The notes beneath the pieces are model-generated. The model was not told where the DNA came from, ran no database searches, and saw only the letters and a program-made list of their open reading frames with translations. A DNA stretch of 64,000 nucleotides from JAIRVZ01 sp031553755. GTDB lineage: Bacteria > Bacteroidota > Bacteroidia > Bacteroidales > Azobacteroidaceae. Every line of letters begins with the position of its first letter. The stretch's first letter is position 1. The stretch is taken from NCBI GenBank assembly GCA_031553755.1, contig JAVBKZ010000021.1, forward strand, positions 62,001-126,000, written 5' to 3'. Made by a program: the position numbers and the translations under genes. This document shows, piece after piece, positions 18,109-27,665 of this stretch.

Positions 18109-19746
18109 ATGAGATTTTGCTTAAAAATAGTAGTATTAGTCGGGTTTGGATTGTTTTCTCTCAGTTTGTTTGCTGAAGAAATATCCATCAAAGTAACTAA
18201 AAAATATTTGAATTTTCCTATTTCACACAAACAGGAAAGAGCAAGAATGACAATCATTTCAAAAAATAAACCGGATTTGTCAGTTGTAATACGTCTTGCA
18301 GCCGAAGATTGTGATTATTGGGTGTTTAAAGATGTTTCAGCGTTGAAAGGAGAAACAATTAAGATTAGTTATGAAGGCAATGCGAAAGGATTAAGTAAAA
18401 TATATCAGGATGATATAATTGCAGGGCAGGACTCCTTATACAAAGAAAAAAATCGACCTCAATTTCACTTTACGACACAACGAGGATGGATTAATGATCC
18501 TAACGGATTGATCTATTACGAAGGCGAATATCATTTGTTTTATCAACACAATCCTTACGAACGGGATTGGGAGAATATGCATTGGGGACACGCTGTCAGT
18601 AAAGATTTGATTCATTGGAACGAATTACCCAGTGCGCTTTATCCTGATAATTTAGGAGCAATGTTTTCCGGTTCTGCCATTATTGATTATGATAATACTT
18701 CCGGATTTGGTAAAGGAAAAACACCGCCTATGGTTGTTGCCTATACGGCGGCGGCTCCGGATAGGCAAACTCAATGTATAGCGTACAGCCATGATAAAGG
18801 CCGTAGTTTTATCAAATATACAAACAATCCGGTAATTGATTCAAAAGAAAAATGGAACAGTGTAGACACACGAGACCCGAAAGTGTTTTGGTATAAACCC
18901 GGAAAACATTGGGTAATGGTACTCAACGAACGAGATGGGCATTCAATTTATAATTCTGTAGATCTGAAAGATTGGAAGTTTGAAAGCCATATAACAGGAT
19001 TCTGGGAATGTCCGGAATTGTTTGAATTGGCTGTAGATGGTAATCTCAATAATACCAAATGGGTAATGTATGGAGCATCCGGTACATACATGCTTGGAGC
19101 ATTTGATGGAAAAGTATTTACACCCGAATCCGGAAAATATTTATATACCAAAGGTTCTATATACGCGGCTCAGACCTTTACTAATATGCCGGATGGTAGA
19201 CGTGTGCAAATCGGTTGGGGGCGTATAAGCCATCCGAATATGCCTTTTAACGGAATGATGTTGCTCCCAACCGAACTGAAACTTCGTTCCACAAAAAATG
19301 GATCAAGACTGTTTAATATGCCGGTAGAGGAGGTTAAACAGCTTTTAAAACTTCAAAAAAGTTGGAAATCTTTGACTTCGGAGGAAGCGAATGCGAAGAT
19401 GAAAGAATTTAATAATGTCGATTTTCTGAAAATAAAAGCGAAGATAAAATTGTCGCATGCTACAAGCACAGGTCTCGATCTTTTCTCGCAGAGAATTATT
19501 GATTACGATATGAATTCAAATCTCGTAAACGGAACTTTTTATTCGCCCGATGATATGACGAGTATGGAAATTTTGGCCGATATATATATAGATAAAACAT
19601 CAATAGAAGTGTTTATTGATGGAGGTGCATATTCTTATTCCATGGAAAAGAAACCAAATCAAAACAACAAAGATGGATTTCATTTCTGGGGAAATAATAT
19701 TGAGGTGAAGGAATTGGAAGTTTATTCGGTTAATTCAATTTGGTAG
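18109..19746 (+). CDS. GH32 beta-fructosidase (levanase/inulinase/invertase type)
   Basis: The 545-residue product has a signal peptide. After about 100 residues of beta-rich sequence it shows the complete GH32 signature set: nucleophile D130 in GWINDPNG, transition-state stabiliser D256 in DTRDPK, and acid/base E300 in FWECPELFEL. HWGHAVSKDLIHWNELP is also typical. The family hydrolyses fructans or sucrose from the non-reducing end or internally; exo versus endo cannot be told here. No sorting tail, so periplasmic location is likely. It starts 8 nt after the phosphatase and is clearly in the same operon. Confidence 0.93.
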   Translation: MRFCLKIVVLVGFGLFSLSLFAEEISIKVTKKYLNFPISHKQERARMTIISKNKPDLSVVIRLAAEDCDYWVFKDVSALKGETIKISYEGNAKGLSKIYQDDIIAGQDSLYKEKNRPQFHFTTQRGWINDPNGLIYYEGEYHLFYQHNPYERDWENMHWGHAVSKDLIHWNELPSALYPDNLGAMFSGSAIIDYDNTSGFGKGKTPPMVVAYTAAAPDRQTQCIAYSHDKGRSFIKYTNNPVIDSKEKWNSVDTRDPKVFWYKPGKHWVMVLNERDGHSIYNSVDLKDWKFESHITGFWECPELFELAVDGNLNNTKWVMYGASGTYMLGAFDGKVFTPESGKYLYTKGSIYAAQTFTNMPDGRRVQIGWGRISHPNMPFNGMMLLPTELKLRSTKNGSRLFNMPVEEVKQLLKLQKSWKSLTSEEANAKMKEFNNVDFLKIKAKIKLSHATSTGLDLFSQRIIDYDMNSNLVNGTFYSPDDMTSMEILADIYIDKTSIEVFIDGGAYSYSMEKKPNQNNKDGFHFWGNNIEVKELEVYSVNSIW

Positions 19747-19786
19747 AGTTTAGGTAAATTTTTAAAATAAAGAATATAAAGAGACG

Positions 19787-22300
19787 ATGTTTAAAAGATT
19801 TTTTTTAGTAGTGCCGAGGATACTATTCTTTTTTATAGGTATTTCAATTTTTTCCGGATGTAAAGAAAAATTTGATTATATACCGAATACTTTGCGTGCG
19901 CCGGCTTACCCGCTTGTGACTATTGATACGTATACGAATGGTTGGTTGTTTGGAGATACATTGTATAAAGAACAAATTTGTCATAATACGGGAAGAAAAT
20001 TTCCATTGTTGGGATTAATACGTGTTGATGGTAAGAATTTTCGATTTATGGGCAATGTTGAAAATGCTATTTATGCCCCTTTGGCTGATGTTTCAGAACA
20101 AGGAGAGTGGGAAGGGAAATATACATTTGTTGAACCCGATAAAAATTGGATTTCGGCTAATTATGATGATGATAAATGGGCGACAGGAAAAGGTGCGTTT
20201 GGTTACTTTGATATTAATAAAGTAACGCCTATAGTACGAACTTCTTGGAAAGGGCAACACATTTGGGTAAGAAGAGAACTTACCTTAGAAGAAGATTTGG
20301 CCGGAAAAGAAGTTTATTTGCAATTTTCGAATGATGATGCCGCAGAAATATATATAAACGGCGTTGAAGTAGTTAACACTGGTAATGTTGTGAAAATGAA
20401 TGAAAGAATCAAACTTTCAGATGAAGTTGTCGCGACTCTTCGCAAAGGTAAAAATATCATGGCCGCTCATTGTATGAATAGGATGAGAAATGCCATAATA
20501 GATTTTGGATTAAGCGTTAGTCAACCGGTATTTCCTTCATTAGAACAAACAGCGACTCAAAAATCAGTTGAAGTACAACCTACACAGACAATTTATACAT
20601 TTACTTGTGATTCTGTCAACTTAAAATTAACATTTACAGCTCCTTTATTGATGAATGATTTGGAATTGTTATCTCGTCCGGTAAATTACATTTCATACGA
20701 AGTTATTTCTAAAGACGCTAAGAAACATGATGTTGAATTATATTTTGAAGCAGGGCCTGAATGGTCATTAAGCTCAGATTATCAGGAATGTAAGAGTGAA
20801 TCATTTGAAAAAGATAATCTTGTTTTTCTTAAAACCGGTTCTGTAGCGCAAGAAGTACTGAATAAAAGAACCATTCCTTATATAGATTGGGGATATTTTT
20901 ACCTTGTTTCAAAAAAGACAGATACTTATTCCGGTGTTGGCGATTATTGTGAAATGAGAACTGATTTTTGTTCCAAAGGTTTTGTTAAAAAATCACAAAA
21001 AAAATCACCAAACAAAAAAAATCACATAGCAGTCAGTCATTCTCTTGGAAAAGTGAAAGATTCAAAAAGCGGTTTTGTCATGCTTGGATATGACGATGTA
21101 TATTCCGTACAATATTTCGGACAAAAATTGCGTCCCTATTGGAATCGTTCCGCGGATAAGAACATATTACAAATGTTTGAACTTGCGGAAAAAGAATACA
21201 AAAAAATACAAAAACAATGTAACCAATTTGATGTGGAAATGTTGAATTATGCTTCAAAATGCGGCGGAAAAGAATATGCCGAACTTTGCGCGTTAGCATA
21301 CAGGCAATCAGTTTCGGCACATAAATTGCTTGAAGCTCCTAATGGGGATTTATTATTTTTATCTCACACACTAGAAAAAACAGCGACTGTAGACGTTACA
21401 TATCCGTCTGCGCCTTTGTTTTTATTATATAATGTAGAACTATTGAAAGCAATGTTGAACCCGATATTTCATTATGTAGAAAATGAAAATTGGAACTACC
21501 CTTTCGCTCCTCATGATATAGGAGAATATCCTTATGCTGATGGTCAGACTTCTGATTATTATCGTCTTCCGGTTGAAGAGTCGGGTAATATGCTCATCCT
21601 TACTGCTGCGATTGCGTCTATGGAAGGTAATGCCGATTATGCGAAAAAACATTGGAACACTTTGTCCAAGTGGGCGGATTATCTTTTTAATGAAGGGTTT
21701 GATCCGGCCAAACAACTATCTACGGATGTTTTTGCCGGATATACCACTCACGATACTAATTTATCAATTAAAGCAATACTTGGCATAGCTTCGTATGCCC
21801 GTTTAGCAGACATGTTGGGAAAAAATGAAATTGCGAAAAAATATTCGATGGAAGCGCGTTCATTGGCTTTGAAATGGACTAAAATGGCTGATAATGGAGA
21901 TTATTACCGGTTTGCGTTCGATCAACCGGATACGTGGAGTCAAAAATACAACTTGGTTTGGGATAAAATAATGAAAATAGATGTATTTCCTCATGAAGTA
22001 CGTGAAAAAGAAGTGGCCCATTATCTGAAGAAACAAAATGAATATGGATTACCTTTAGATAGTCGACATTTGTATACAAAGGCGGACTGGATCGTTTGGA
22101 GCGCGACATTATCTCCTAATATTGAAACTTTTCAAGAATTTATAATTCTTCTTCATAAATATGTAGATGAAACACCGGTCAGAAGGCCCATGGCGGATTG
22201 GTATTGGACAAATACCTTTGAAAATCCCGATTTTCATGCGCGTTCTGTAGTCGGCGCTTTTTTTATAAAAATGATGGAAGATAAATTAATTAATAAATAA
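19787..22300 (+). CDS. DUF4964/5127/4965/1793 'glutaminase family' lipoprotein (paralog 1)
   Basis: The 837-residue protein has a lipoprotein signal (IFSGC). The N-terminal LRAPAYPLVTIDTYTNGW is the DUF4964 start. An inserted galactose-binding-like sandwich (about 125-250, HIWVRRELTL, NDDAAEIYINGVEV) precedes DUF5127. The C-terminal DUF4965/1793 alpha/alpha-toroid contains SAHKLLEAPNGDLLFLS, VDVTYPSAPLFLLYN and ESGNMLILTAAIA. The family was first annotated as fungal glutaminase A-like, but in Bacteroidota it occurs inside polysaccharide loci, so a glycosidase role is reasonable but unproven. A paralog lies at 25049 on the other side of the regulator gene. Confidence 0.85.
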   Translation: MFKRFFLVVPRILFFFIGISIFSGCKEKFDYIPNTLRAPAYPLVTIDTYTNGWLFGDTLYKEQICHNTGRKFPLLGLIRVDGKNFRFMGNVENAIYAPLADVSEQGEWEGKYTFVEPDKNWISANYDDDKWATGKGAFGYFDINKVTPIVRTSWKGQHIWVRRELTLEEDLAGKEVYLQFSNDDAAEIYINGVEVVNTGNVVKMNERIKLSDEVVATLRKGKNIMAAHCMNRMRNAIIDFGLSVSQPVFPSLEQTATQKSVEVQPTQTIYTFTCDSVNLKLTFTAPLLMNDLELLSRPVNYISYEVISKDAKKHDVELYFEAGPEWSLSSDYQECKSESFEKDNLVFLKTGSVAQEVLNKRTIPYIDWGYFYLVSKKTDTYSGVGDYCEMRTDFCSKGFVKKSQKKSPNKKNHIAVSHSLGKVKDSKSGFVMLGYDDVYSVQYFGQKLRPYWNRSADKNILQMFELAEKEYKKIQKQCNQFDVEMLNYASKCGGKEYAELCALAYRQSVSAHKLLEAPNGDLLFLSHTLEKTATVDVTYPSAPLFLLYNVELLKAMLNPIFHYVENENWNYPFAPHDIGEYPYADGQTSDYYRLPVEESGNMLILTAAIASMEGNADYAKKHWNTLSKWADYLFNEGFDPAKQLSTDVFAGYTTHDTNLSIKAILGIASYARLADMLGKNEIAKKYSMEARSLALKWTKMADNGDYYRFAFDQPDTWSQKYNLVWDKIMKIDVFPHEVREKEVAHYLKKQNEYGLPLDSRHLYTKADWIVWSATLSPNIETFQEFIILLHKYVDETPVRRPMADWYWTNTFENPDFHARSVVGAFFIKMMEDKLINK

Positions 22301-22308
22301 ATAAAGCG

Positions 22309-22326
22309 AATTACATACATGTAATT
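22309..22326. promoter_or_regulatory. 18-bp dyad upstream of the regulator gene
   Basis: AATTACAT and ATGTAATT flank a 2-nt centre (AATTACATACATGTAATT), ending 14 nt before the regulator ATG at 22341. The spacer is too short for a stable RNA hairpin, so an operator is more likely than a terminator. No other copy was noticed in the window. Confidence 0.4.
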
Positions 22327-22340
22327 TACTGTTGAAAGTT

Positions 22341-24866
22341 ATGTTTGGAAAAAAATACATAATACTTATAATTATCCTGTTATATTCTTTTCATTTGTTT
22401 TCGAAGAAACAAATTAATGGACTTTTGTTCTCTTCAAGCGAGGAAAGAATAAATGATCGTACCTCTTTGATTTTATTTGACGATAGTCCTTTGAAATTGA
22501 AAGATGCTTTTCGAATTGATTTCGATTTAGCGATATGGGATATTAAACAGTTTGGCTATATACTACGGATAATAAACGAAAATAAGCAAGAGATTAATTT
22601 TTCGTTTGTGAATTTCTATGGTGAAGATAAAATTTATTTAGATTTTCATAGCCCGATAACACACGAATCTGTTCAAATACCATTTTCGGTACAAGACATT
22701 GAGGAAAAACGTTGGTTGCCAATCAGCATTATTTTCGATCTTAAAAAAGATCGGGCTGAGGTTGTCTCAAAAGACTCTTCTTATATATGTAAATCGATCG
22801 GTTTGCAAAATCCCTCCCGCATAAAATTGGCTTTTGGATTATACGGACTCAATTTGGATGTACCACAAATGGCAATCCGGGATATTCGGATTGGAGAAGT
22901 AGGTGGAAGAATACACAACGTTCCCTTGGATGGATTAAGGAACGAAATTGTACATGATGACAATGGCAAGGTAAGAGGGATTTCTAAAAATCCTAAGTGG
23001 TTGGTATATAAACATTATTATTGGGAAGAGAAAGCTGTATTTGAATCCGACCCTACTACCGGAATAGCTTATGATTCGAGCCGGAATAATGTTATTGTAG
23101 TAGATAAAGATGCTATCTTCAGCTATTCGATGAGATATGATAATGAAAGAAAAGTTCTCATAAAAGATTTTCCTTTCGCGTTGAATTCGGGTGAAGCTAT
23201 TTATGATGATAAAACGAACTTGTTGTATGTCTATAATTTAGAACAAAAAACGCCGGATAGCCCAACTATGGCTATTATCAATATGGTAAATAATAAAATA
23301 GAATATAAACATGCCTCCATGAGTCACCGTCTATATCATCACAATGCTTTTATGGGCACTGAAAAAAAAGGTTTTTATATTTTCGGAGGTTATGGCAATC
23401 ATTCATATTCGAATAAAATATTAAAATATAACATTCAAACAGATAGTTGGGAACAAGTGGATTTTACCGGAGATGAAATATATTCCCGATACTTTTCAGC
23501 CTCAGGTCAAGGGAAAGAGCCATCGCAAATATTGATTATGGGTGGAATAGGAAACGAATCCGGTAAACAAGAACATGGAGGACGGCATTTGTCTGATTTG
23601 TTTTCATTAGATATCGAAACAAAACAGGTAAAAAAGATATGGGATATAAAAGATGTCCATTCGGGTTTTGTTCCTTGTAGTAATTTGATACTCAGTGAAG
23701 ACAGTACACATTTTTTTACTCTATGTTATCCACAGCATGAAGTAAATTCAACATTGCAATTATATAAATTCCGACTTTCCGATGGAAGCTATGAAGTTGT
23801 AAGTGATACGATTCATATCAATGCGGAACAAATGGAAACATCAGTTTATTTGTTCTATAATAAACAATTGAAAGAATTTTATACTGTTATCAGAGAAAAT
23901 AATGTGGATAGAAAAGCAAAAATATTGATATATTCACTCTTGTCTCCTCCCGTAAATTTTTCAGAATTAAAATCAGAAGAAAATCAGTCAATATTTTATT
24001 GGGTTCTATTTTCATCTTTATTTCTTATAATCGCTATATCAGCCATCGTGTTATTGTTACGGAAAAAAAGACGTAGAACGGAATTATTGGCCTTGTTAGA
24101 AAAAAATTATCAGGAGGAAAAAAAGTCTCAATCAAAAAAAGAAGTAGATAAGAAAAATGCGATTTTTATTTTTGGAAATTTTGCTGTGTATGATAAAAAT
24201 AACAGAGAAATAAGTTATCGGTTTAGCTCGAAATTAAAATCGCTTTTCGCGTTGATACTTTTTTACAGTATTGAAGATGATGGAGTTTCAACGGATATGA
24301 TGTCTTTTTCATTGTGGCCGGACAAAGACCTTAACGGCGCAAAAAATACAAGAGGAGTCACAATTAACAGACTGAGAAATATTCTTGCTGATATTTCAGG
24401 GATAACGCTGTTTCATCAAAACTCTAAATGGTATTTCTCATTTGATTCTGATTTCTATTGTGATTATTTAGAATACCGGAAAAGTATCAAAAATATTAAA
24501 AAAGAAATGATCGATGAAGATGAGTGTATGTCTAATTTGTCGGATATAATAAACAGAGGACCCTTTTTCCAAAATATACAGGAAGATTGGATTGATAGTT
24601 ACAAACATGAATATGAGAGTGAAATAGAAAATATACTTTGGAATTATATAGTCAAATTAAATGAAAGCAAAAAATATGTGAAAGTAATTGAGTATTCTGA
24701 ATTATATTTCATCATAGATTCCTTGAATGAAGATGTTCTTAGACTATGTATACATGCCATGCAAAAAATAGGCAAAAAAGAGCAAGCTATTACACTGTAT
24801 AATAAATTTGTTGCGAATTATAAAAAATTAATGGGAGAAGACCCGATTTTATCTCAACCAATGTAA
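22341..24866 (+). CDS. membrane one-component regulator: LamG-like + Kelch sensor, TM, winged helix + BTAD (SARP-like)
   Basis: The start is taken at ATG 22341; an in-frame TTG 9 nt earlier is less likely. The 841-residue product has a signal anchor (YIILIIILLYSFHLF) and a LamG-like sandwich to about residue 190. A Kelch-type beta-propeller follows at about 200-530 (FYIFGGYGNHSYSN, NIQTDSWEQV, ILIMGGIGNESG, GRHLSDLFSLD). One TM helix is at about 552-574 (WVLFSSLFLIIAISAIVLLLRKKRRR). The cytoplasmic part has a winged-helix domain (about 610-705, IFGNFAVYD, SLWPDKDLNGAKNTRG, INRLRNIL) and a TPR-like BTAD region (about 720-841). SARP-type proteins pair exactly these two domains. It is predicted to sense extracytoplasmic ligand and to activate promoters directly. 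Confidence 0.8.
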   Translation: MFGKKYIILIIILLYSFHLFSKKQINGLLFSSSEERINDRTSLILFDDSPLKLKDAFRIDFDLAIWDIKQFGYILRIINENKQEINFSFVNFYGEDKIYLDFHSPITHESVQIPFSVQDIEEKRWLPISIIFDLKKDRAEVVSKDSSYICKSIGLQNPSRIKLAFGLYGLNLDVPQMAIRDIRIGEVGGRIHNVPLDGLRNEIVHDDNGKVRGISKNPKWLVYKHYYWEEKAVFESDPTTGIAYDSSRNNVIVVDKDAIFSYSMRYDNERKVLIKDFPFALNSGEAIYDDKTNLLYVYNLEQKTPDSPTMAIINMVNNKIEYKHASMSHRLYHHNAFMGTEKKGFYIFGGYGNHSYSNKILKYNIQTDSWEQVDFTGDEIYSRYFSASGQGKEPSQILIMGGIGNESGKQEHGGRHLSDLFSLDIETKQVKKIWDIKDVHSGFVPCSNLILSEDSTHFFTLCYPQHEVNSTLQLYKFRLSDGSYEVVSDTIHINAEQMETSVYLFYNKQLKEFYTVIRENNVDRKAKILIYSLLSPPVNFSELKSEENQSIFYWVLFSSLFLIIAISAIVLLLRKKRRRTELLALLEKNYQEEKKSQSKKEVDKKNAIFIFGNFAVYDKNNREISYRFSSKLKSLFALILFYSIEDDGVSTDMMSFSLWPDKDLNGAKNTRGVTINRLRNILADISGITLFHQNSKWYFSFDSDFYCDYLEYRKSIKNIKKEMIDEDECMSNLSDIINRGPFFQNIQEDWIDSYKHEYESEIENILWNYIVKLNESKKYVKVIEYSELYFIIDSLNEDVLRLCIHAMQKIGKKEQAITLYNKFVANYKKLMGEDPILSQPM

Positions 24867-24892
24867 AAAAATATTTATATATCAACACGCTT

Positions 24893-24923
24893 GCTATTTT
24901 TGTGAAAAATATCATAAAATAGC
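24893..24923 (+). terminator. possible weak terminator at end of unit 1
   Basis: GCTATTTT (24893-24900) is complementary to AAAATAGC (24916-24923), enclosing a nested ATTTTT-GTG-AAAAAT. It is AT-rich and has no immediate long T run, so efficiency is uncertain. It sits between the regulator stop codon and the promoter of unit 2. Confidence 0.4.
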
Positions 24924-24948
24924 CGGATTAATGTTTTTTAAGAGTTTA

Positions 24949-24996
24949 TTAACCCATTATTTAACCCAAATAGTAATACTGTATATTATATATTTG
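24949..24996 (+). promoter_or_regulatory. tandem TTAACCC boxes and promoter of unit 2
   Basis: TTAACCC at 24949-24955 and 24961-24967 (12-nt period) precede a perfect -7 element TATATTTG at 24989-24996. The proximal heptamer starts 28 nt before the -7, so it occupies the usual -33 region. The arrangement TTAACCCA-N3-TAGTAAT-N14-TATATTTGGTA is shared with the site at 45556-45593 apart from the spacer bases. The ATG of the next gene is 52 nt downstream. Confidence 0.75.
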
Positions 24997-25048
24997 GTAA
25001 TAATTTAAATAAATTTTTATATTATTGACTTTAGAGCTAAATTTACAC

Positions 25049-27529
25049 ATGAAAAAAAATCTTCCAATTTTATTATTAAGCATCATTTTGCTTATCTCAT
25101 GCGGAAACAACAAATGTGAATTTGTTAAAAATGATTTGCGAGCTCCGGCTTATCCGCTTATTACGATTGACCCTTACACAAGTGGATGGTCATTTACGGA
25201 TAATTTGTATGATGGATCAGTGAAACACTGGACAGGGAAGGACTTTCCTTTAATCGGACAAATAAAGGTAGATGGAGAAACTTATCGTTTCATGGGAATT
25301 GAAGAATTGGAATTGAATCCGCTCGTGCCGACTTCGGAACAAGGTGACTGGAGTGGAAAATATACAGAATCTAAACCGGCTAACGACTGGATCAAAAATA
25401 ATTTTGATGATTCGAAATGGAAAAGCGCGAAAGGCGCTTTTGGTACTACGCACAATGAACCTACATCGAAAACACATTGGGAATCAGAACATATATGGAT
25501 AAGACGTGCAGTTACTATTGACCAGGATTTGAAAGGAAAAAACATATATCTTGAATATTCAAACGATGATGGCGCTGAATTTTATATCAATGGAATTTTG
25601 GCTTTTGAAACCGGAAATACTTGTAACAAAAATAAAATGGCGAAACTTTCTCCCGAAGTTGTGAACTCGCTTGTTGTGGGAGAAAACCTTATCACGGCGC
25701 ATTGTCATAATCCGGTAGCTAACGGATTAATTGATTTTGGATTATTGGTCGAAAAAGAAAAACAAAACGCCATGAAACAAACCGCGGTTCAGAAATCAGT
25801 AGATGTTCAGGCGATGCAAACCCGTTACAAATTCACTTGTGGAACTGTAGATTTGAATTTGACTTTCACTGCTCCGCTGTTTATGAACAATTTAGATTTA
25901 ATGACTCGTCCGGTAAACTATATTACTTATGAAGTAATTTCGAATGATAAACAAGCGCATGAAGTAGAAATTTATTTTGAAGCGTCTCCTCAATGGGCGT
26001 TAGATCAACCATATCAACAAGCAGTCAGTGAGCGTTTTGAAGAAGATGGTTTGGTATTTATGAAAACAGGAAGTGTCGACCAAAATGTCTTGGTTAAATT
26101 TGGCGATGATGTCCGTATAGATTGGGGATATTTTTATATGGCTTCCGAAAAAGAAAATACAAAAACCGACATTGGCAATGGCGAATCTTTAAGAAATGCT
26201 TTCATAAGTGGAAATTATAACAACAATACCAAAGGAGAAAATGAAAATGCGAAATTAGCATTGGTAAAAAAACTCGGAAAAACGAAACAATCTTCCGGAA
26301 AAATAATGATTGGTTATGACGATATTTATTCCATTCAATACTTCGGAGAAAATTTACGTCCTTATTGGAACCGCAATAACAACGAAACGATTCTTTCTCA
26401 ATTCAAGAAAGCAAATAAGGAATATGAAAAATTGATGAAAGAATGTTGTGAGTTCGACAATGATTTAATGAAAAAAGCCACAGCGTCCGGAGGAAAGAAA
26501 TATGCCGAACTTTGTGTTTTAGCATACCGTCAGGCAATTTCGGCTCACAAATTAGTGCAAGCTCCTAATGGCGATTTATTATTCTTATCGAAAGAAAATA
26601 ATAGCAATGGTTCTATCGGAACAGTAGATATCACATATCCATCTGCTCCTTTATTCCTGTGTTACAATATTGAGTTAGCTAAAGGATTGATGAATCATAT
26701 TTTTTATTACAGTGAAAGTGGAAAATGGGCCAAGCCTTTTCCTTCTCATGATGTAGGTACTTACCCTCGTGCAAACGGACAAACTTATGGAGGAGATATG
26801 CCAGTGGAAGAATCCGGAAATATGTTGATATTGGCCGGCGTTATTGCCAAGTTGGAAGGAAATGCCGATTACGCGAAAAAACATTGGAATGTATTGTCGG
26901 TTTGGGCTGATTATTTGGCGGAAAAAGGATTAGATCCGGAAAATCAACTTTGTACGGATGACTTTGCCGGACACTTCGCGCACAATACCAACCTTTCTAT
27001 TAAAGCCATTTTAGGAGTAGCTTCTTATGGTCATCTGGCAGATATGCTCGGAGATAAATCAGTTGCTGAGAAATATATTTCAAAAGCTCGTGAAATGGCG
27101 CAGGAATGGGCTAAAATGTCGGATGATGGAGATCATTACAGACTGACTTTTGATAAGCCCGGAACATGGAGCCAAAAATATAATCTTGTTTGGGATAAAT
27201 TGCTTAAATACGACATTTTCCCGAAAGAAATAGCTGAAAAAGAAATAAAATATTATCTCACGAAACAAAATCAATATGGTTTGCCGCTCGACAATAGAGA
27301 AAGCTATACAAAAGCCGACTGGATTATATGGACTGCTACCATGGCGAATGACAATGCTACTTTTGAGAAATTTATAGATCCGCTTTATTTATTTATGAAT
27401 GAAACAAAAGATCGCATTCCTATGTCTGATTGGGTATTCACGGATAAACCCTATCATCGCGGTTTTCGTGCGCGTTCGGTTGTAGGCGGATACTACATAA
27501 AAATGCTTGAAGAAAAATTAATGAAATAA
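25049..27529 (+). CDS. DUF4964/5127/4965/1793 'glutaminase family' lipoprotein (paralog 2)
   Basis: The start is at ATG 25049, giving a lipoprotein signal (ILLISCG); the frame opens upstream from a TTG that is not needed. The 826-residue protein is collinear with the product of 19787 over its whole length. Shared landmarks are LRAPAYPLITIDPYTSGW, HIWIRRAVTIDQDLKG, NLDLMTRPVNYITYEVISND, SAHKLVQAPNGDLLFLS, PVEESGNMLILAGVIAKLEGNADYAKKHWN and FRARSVVGGYYIKMLEEKLMK. It is the first gene of unit 2, directly behind the boxes. Two diverged copies on both sides of the regulator suggest different ligand or linkage specificity within one pathway, which is inference. Confidence 0.85.
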   Translation: MKKNLPILLLSIILLISCGNNKCEFVKNDLRAPAYPLITIDPYTSGWSFTDNLYDGSVKHWTGKDFPLIGQIKVDGETYRFMGIEELELNPLVPTSEQGDWSGKYTESKPANDWIKNNFDDSKWKSAKGAFGTTHNEPTSKTHWESEHIWIRRAVTIDQDLKGKNIYLEYSNDDGAEFYINGILAFETGNTCNKNKMAKLSPEVVNSLVVGENLITAHCHNPVANGLIDFGLLVEKEKQNAMKQTAVQKSVDVQAMQTRYKFTCGTVDLNLTFTAPLFMNNLDLMTRPVNYITYEVISNDKQAHEVEIYFEASPQWALDQPYQQAVSERFEEDGLVFMKTGSVDQNVLVKFGDDVRIDWGYFYMASEKENTKTDIGNGESLRNAFISGNYNNNTKGENENAKLALVKKLGKTKQSSGKIMIGYDDIYSIQYFGENLRPYWNRNNNETILSQFKKANKEYEKLMKECCEFDNDLMKKATASGGKKYAELCVLAYRQAISAHKLVQAPNGDLLFLSKENNSNGSIGTVDITYPSAPLFLCYNIELAKGLMNHIFYYSESGKWAKPFPSHDVGTYPRANGQTYGGDMPVEESGNMLILAGVIAKLEGNADYAKKHWNVLSVWADYLAEKGLDPENQLCTDDFAGHFAHNTNLSIKAILGVASYGHLADMLGDKSVAEKYISKAREMAQEWAKMSDDGDHYRLTFDKPGTWSQKYNLVWDKLLKYDIFPKEIAEKEIKYYLTKQNQYGLPLDNRESYTKADWIIWTATMANDNATFEKFIDPLYLFMNETKDRIPMSDWVFTDKPYHRGFRARSVVGGYYIKMLEEKLMK

Positions 27530-27538
27530 AATATTAGC

Positions 27539-27637
27539 CACGGAATATACATAAGGATACTTTGTGTTTTTAATAGATTGAATCCCAATGAAACAAGTTA
27601 ATTGATAATTTTCCGCATAATCACAGTATATTCCGTG
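27539..27637. repeat. long inverted repeat between DUF4965 and GH92 genes
   Basis: CACGGAATATAC (27539-27550) is the exact reverse complement of GTATATTCCGTG (27626-27637). The further pair ATAAGGATA / TATCCTTAT (27551-27559 and about 27649-27657) extends the symmetry loosely. The 75-nt loop makes a simple terminator unlikely; it may be a decayed palindromic repeat. No TTAACCC boxes or consensus promoter are visible here, so GH92 is probably co-transcribed with the upstream gene. Confidence 0.5.
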
Positions 27638-27665
27638 TGCTTTTAAAATATCCTTATAGTACGGC

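Noticed and set aside
22332..22340. TTG start of the regulator
   Set aside because: The ATG 9 nt downstream gives an equally good signal anchor, and TTG starts are rarer.
19787..27529. Naming the DUF4965-type proteins as true glutaminases
   Set aside because: Only the family label suggests it; context is polysaccharide degradation and no glutaminase active site can be pointed to.
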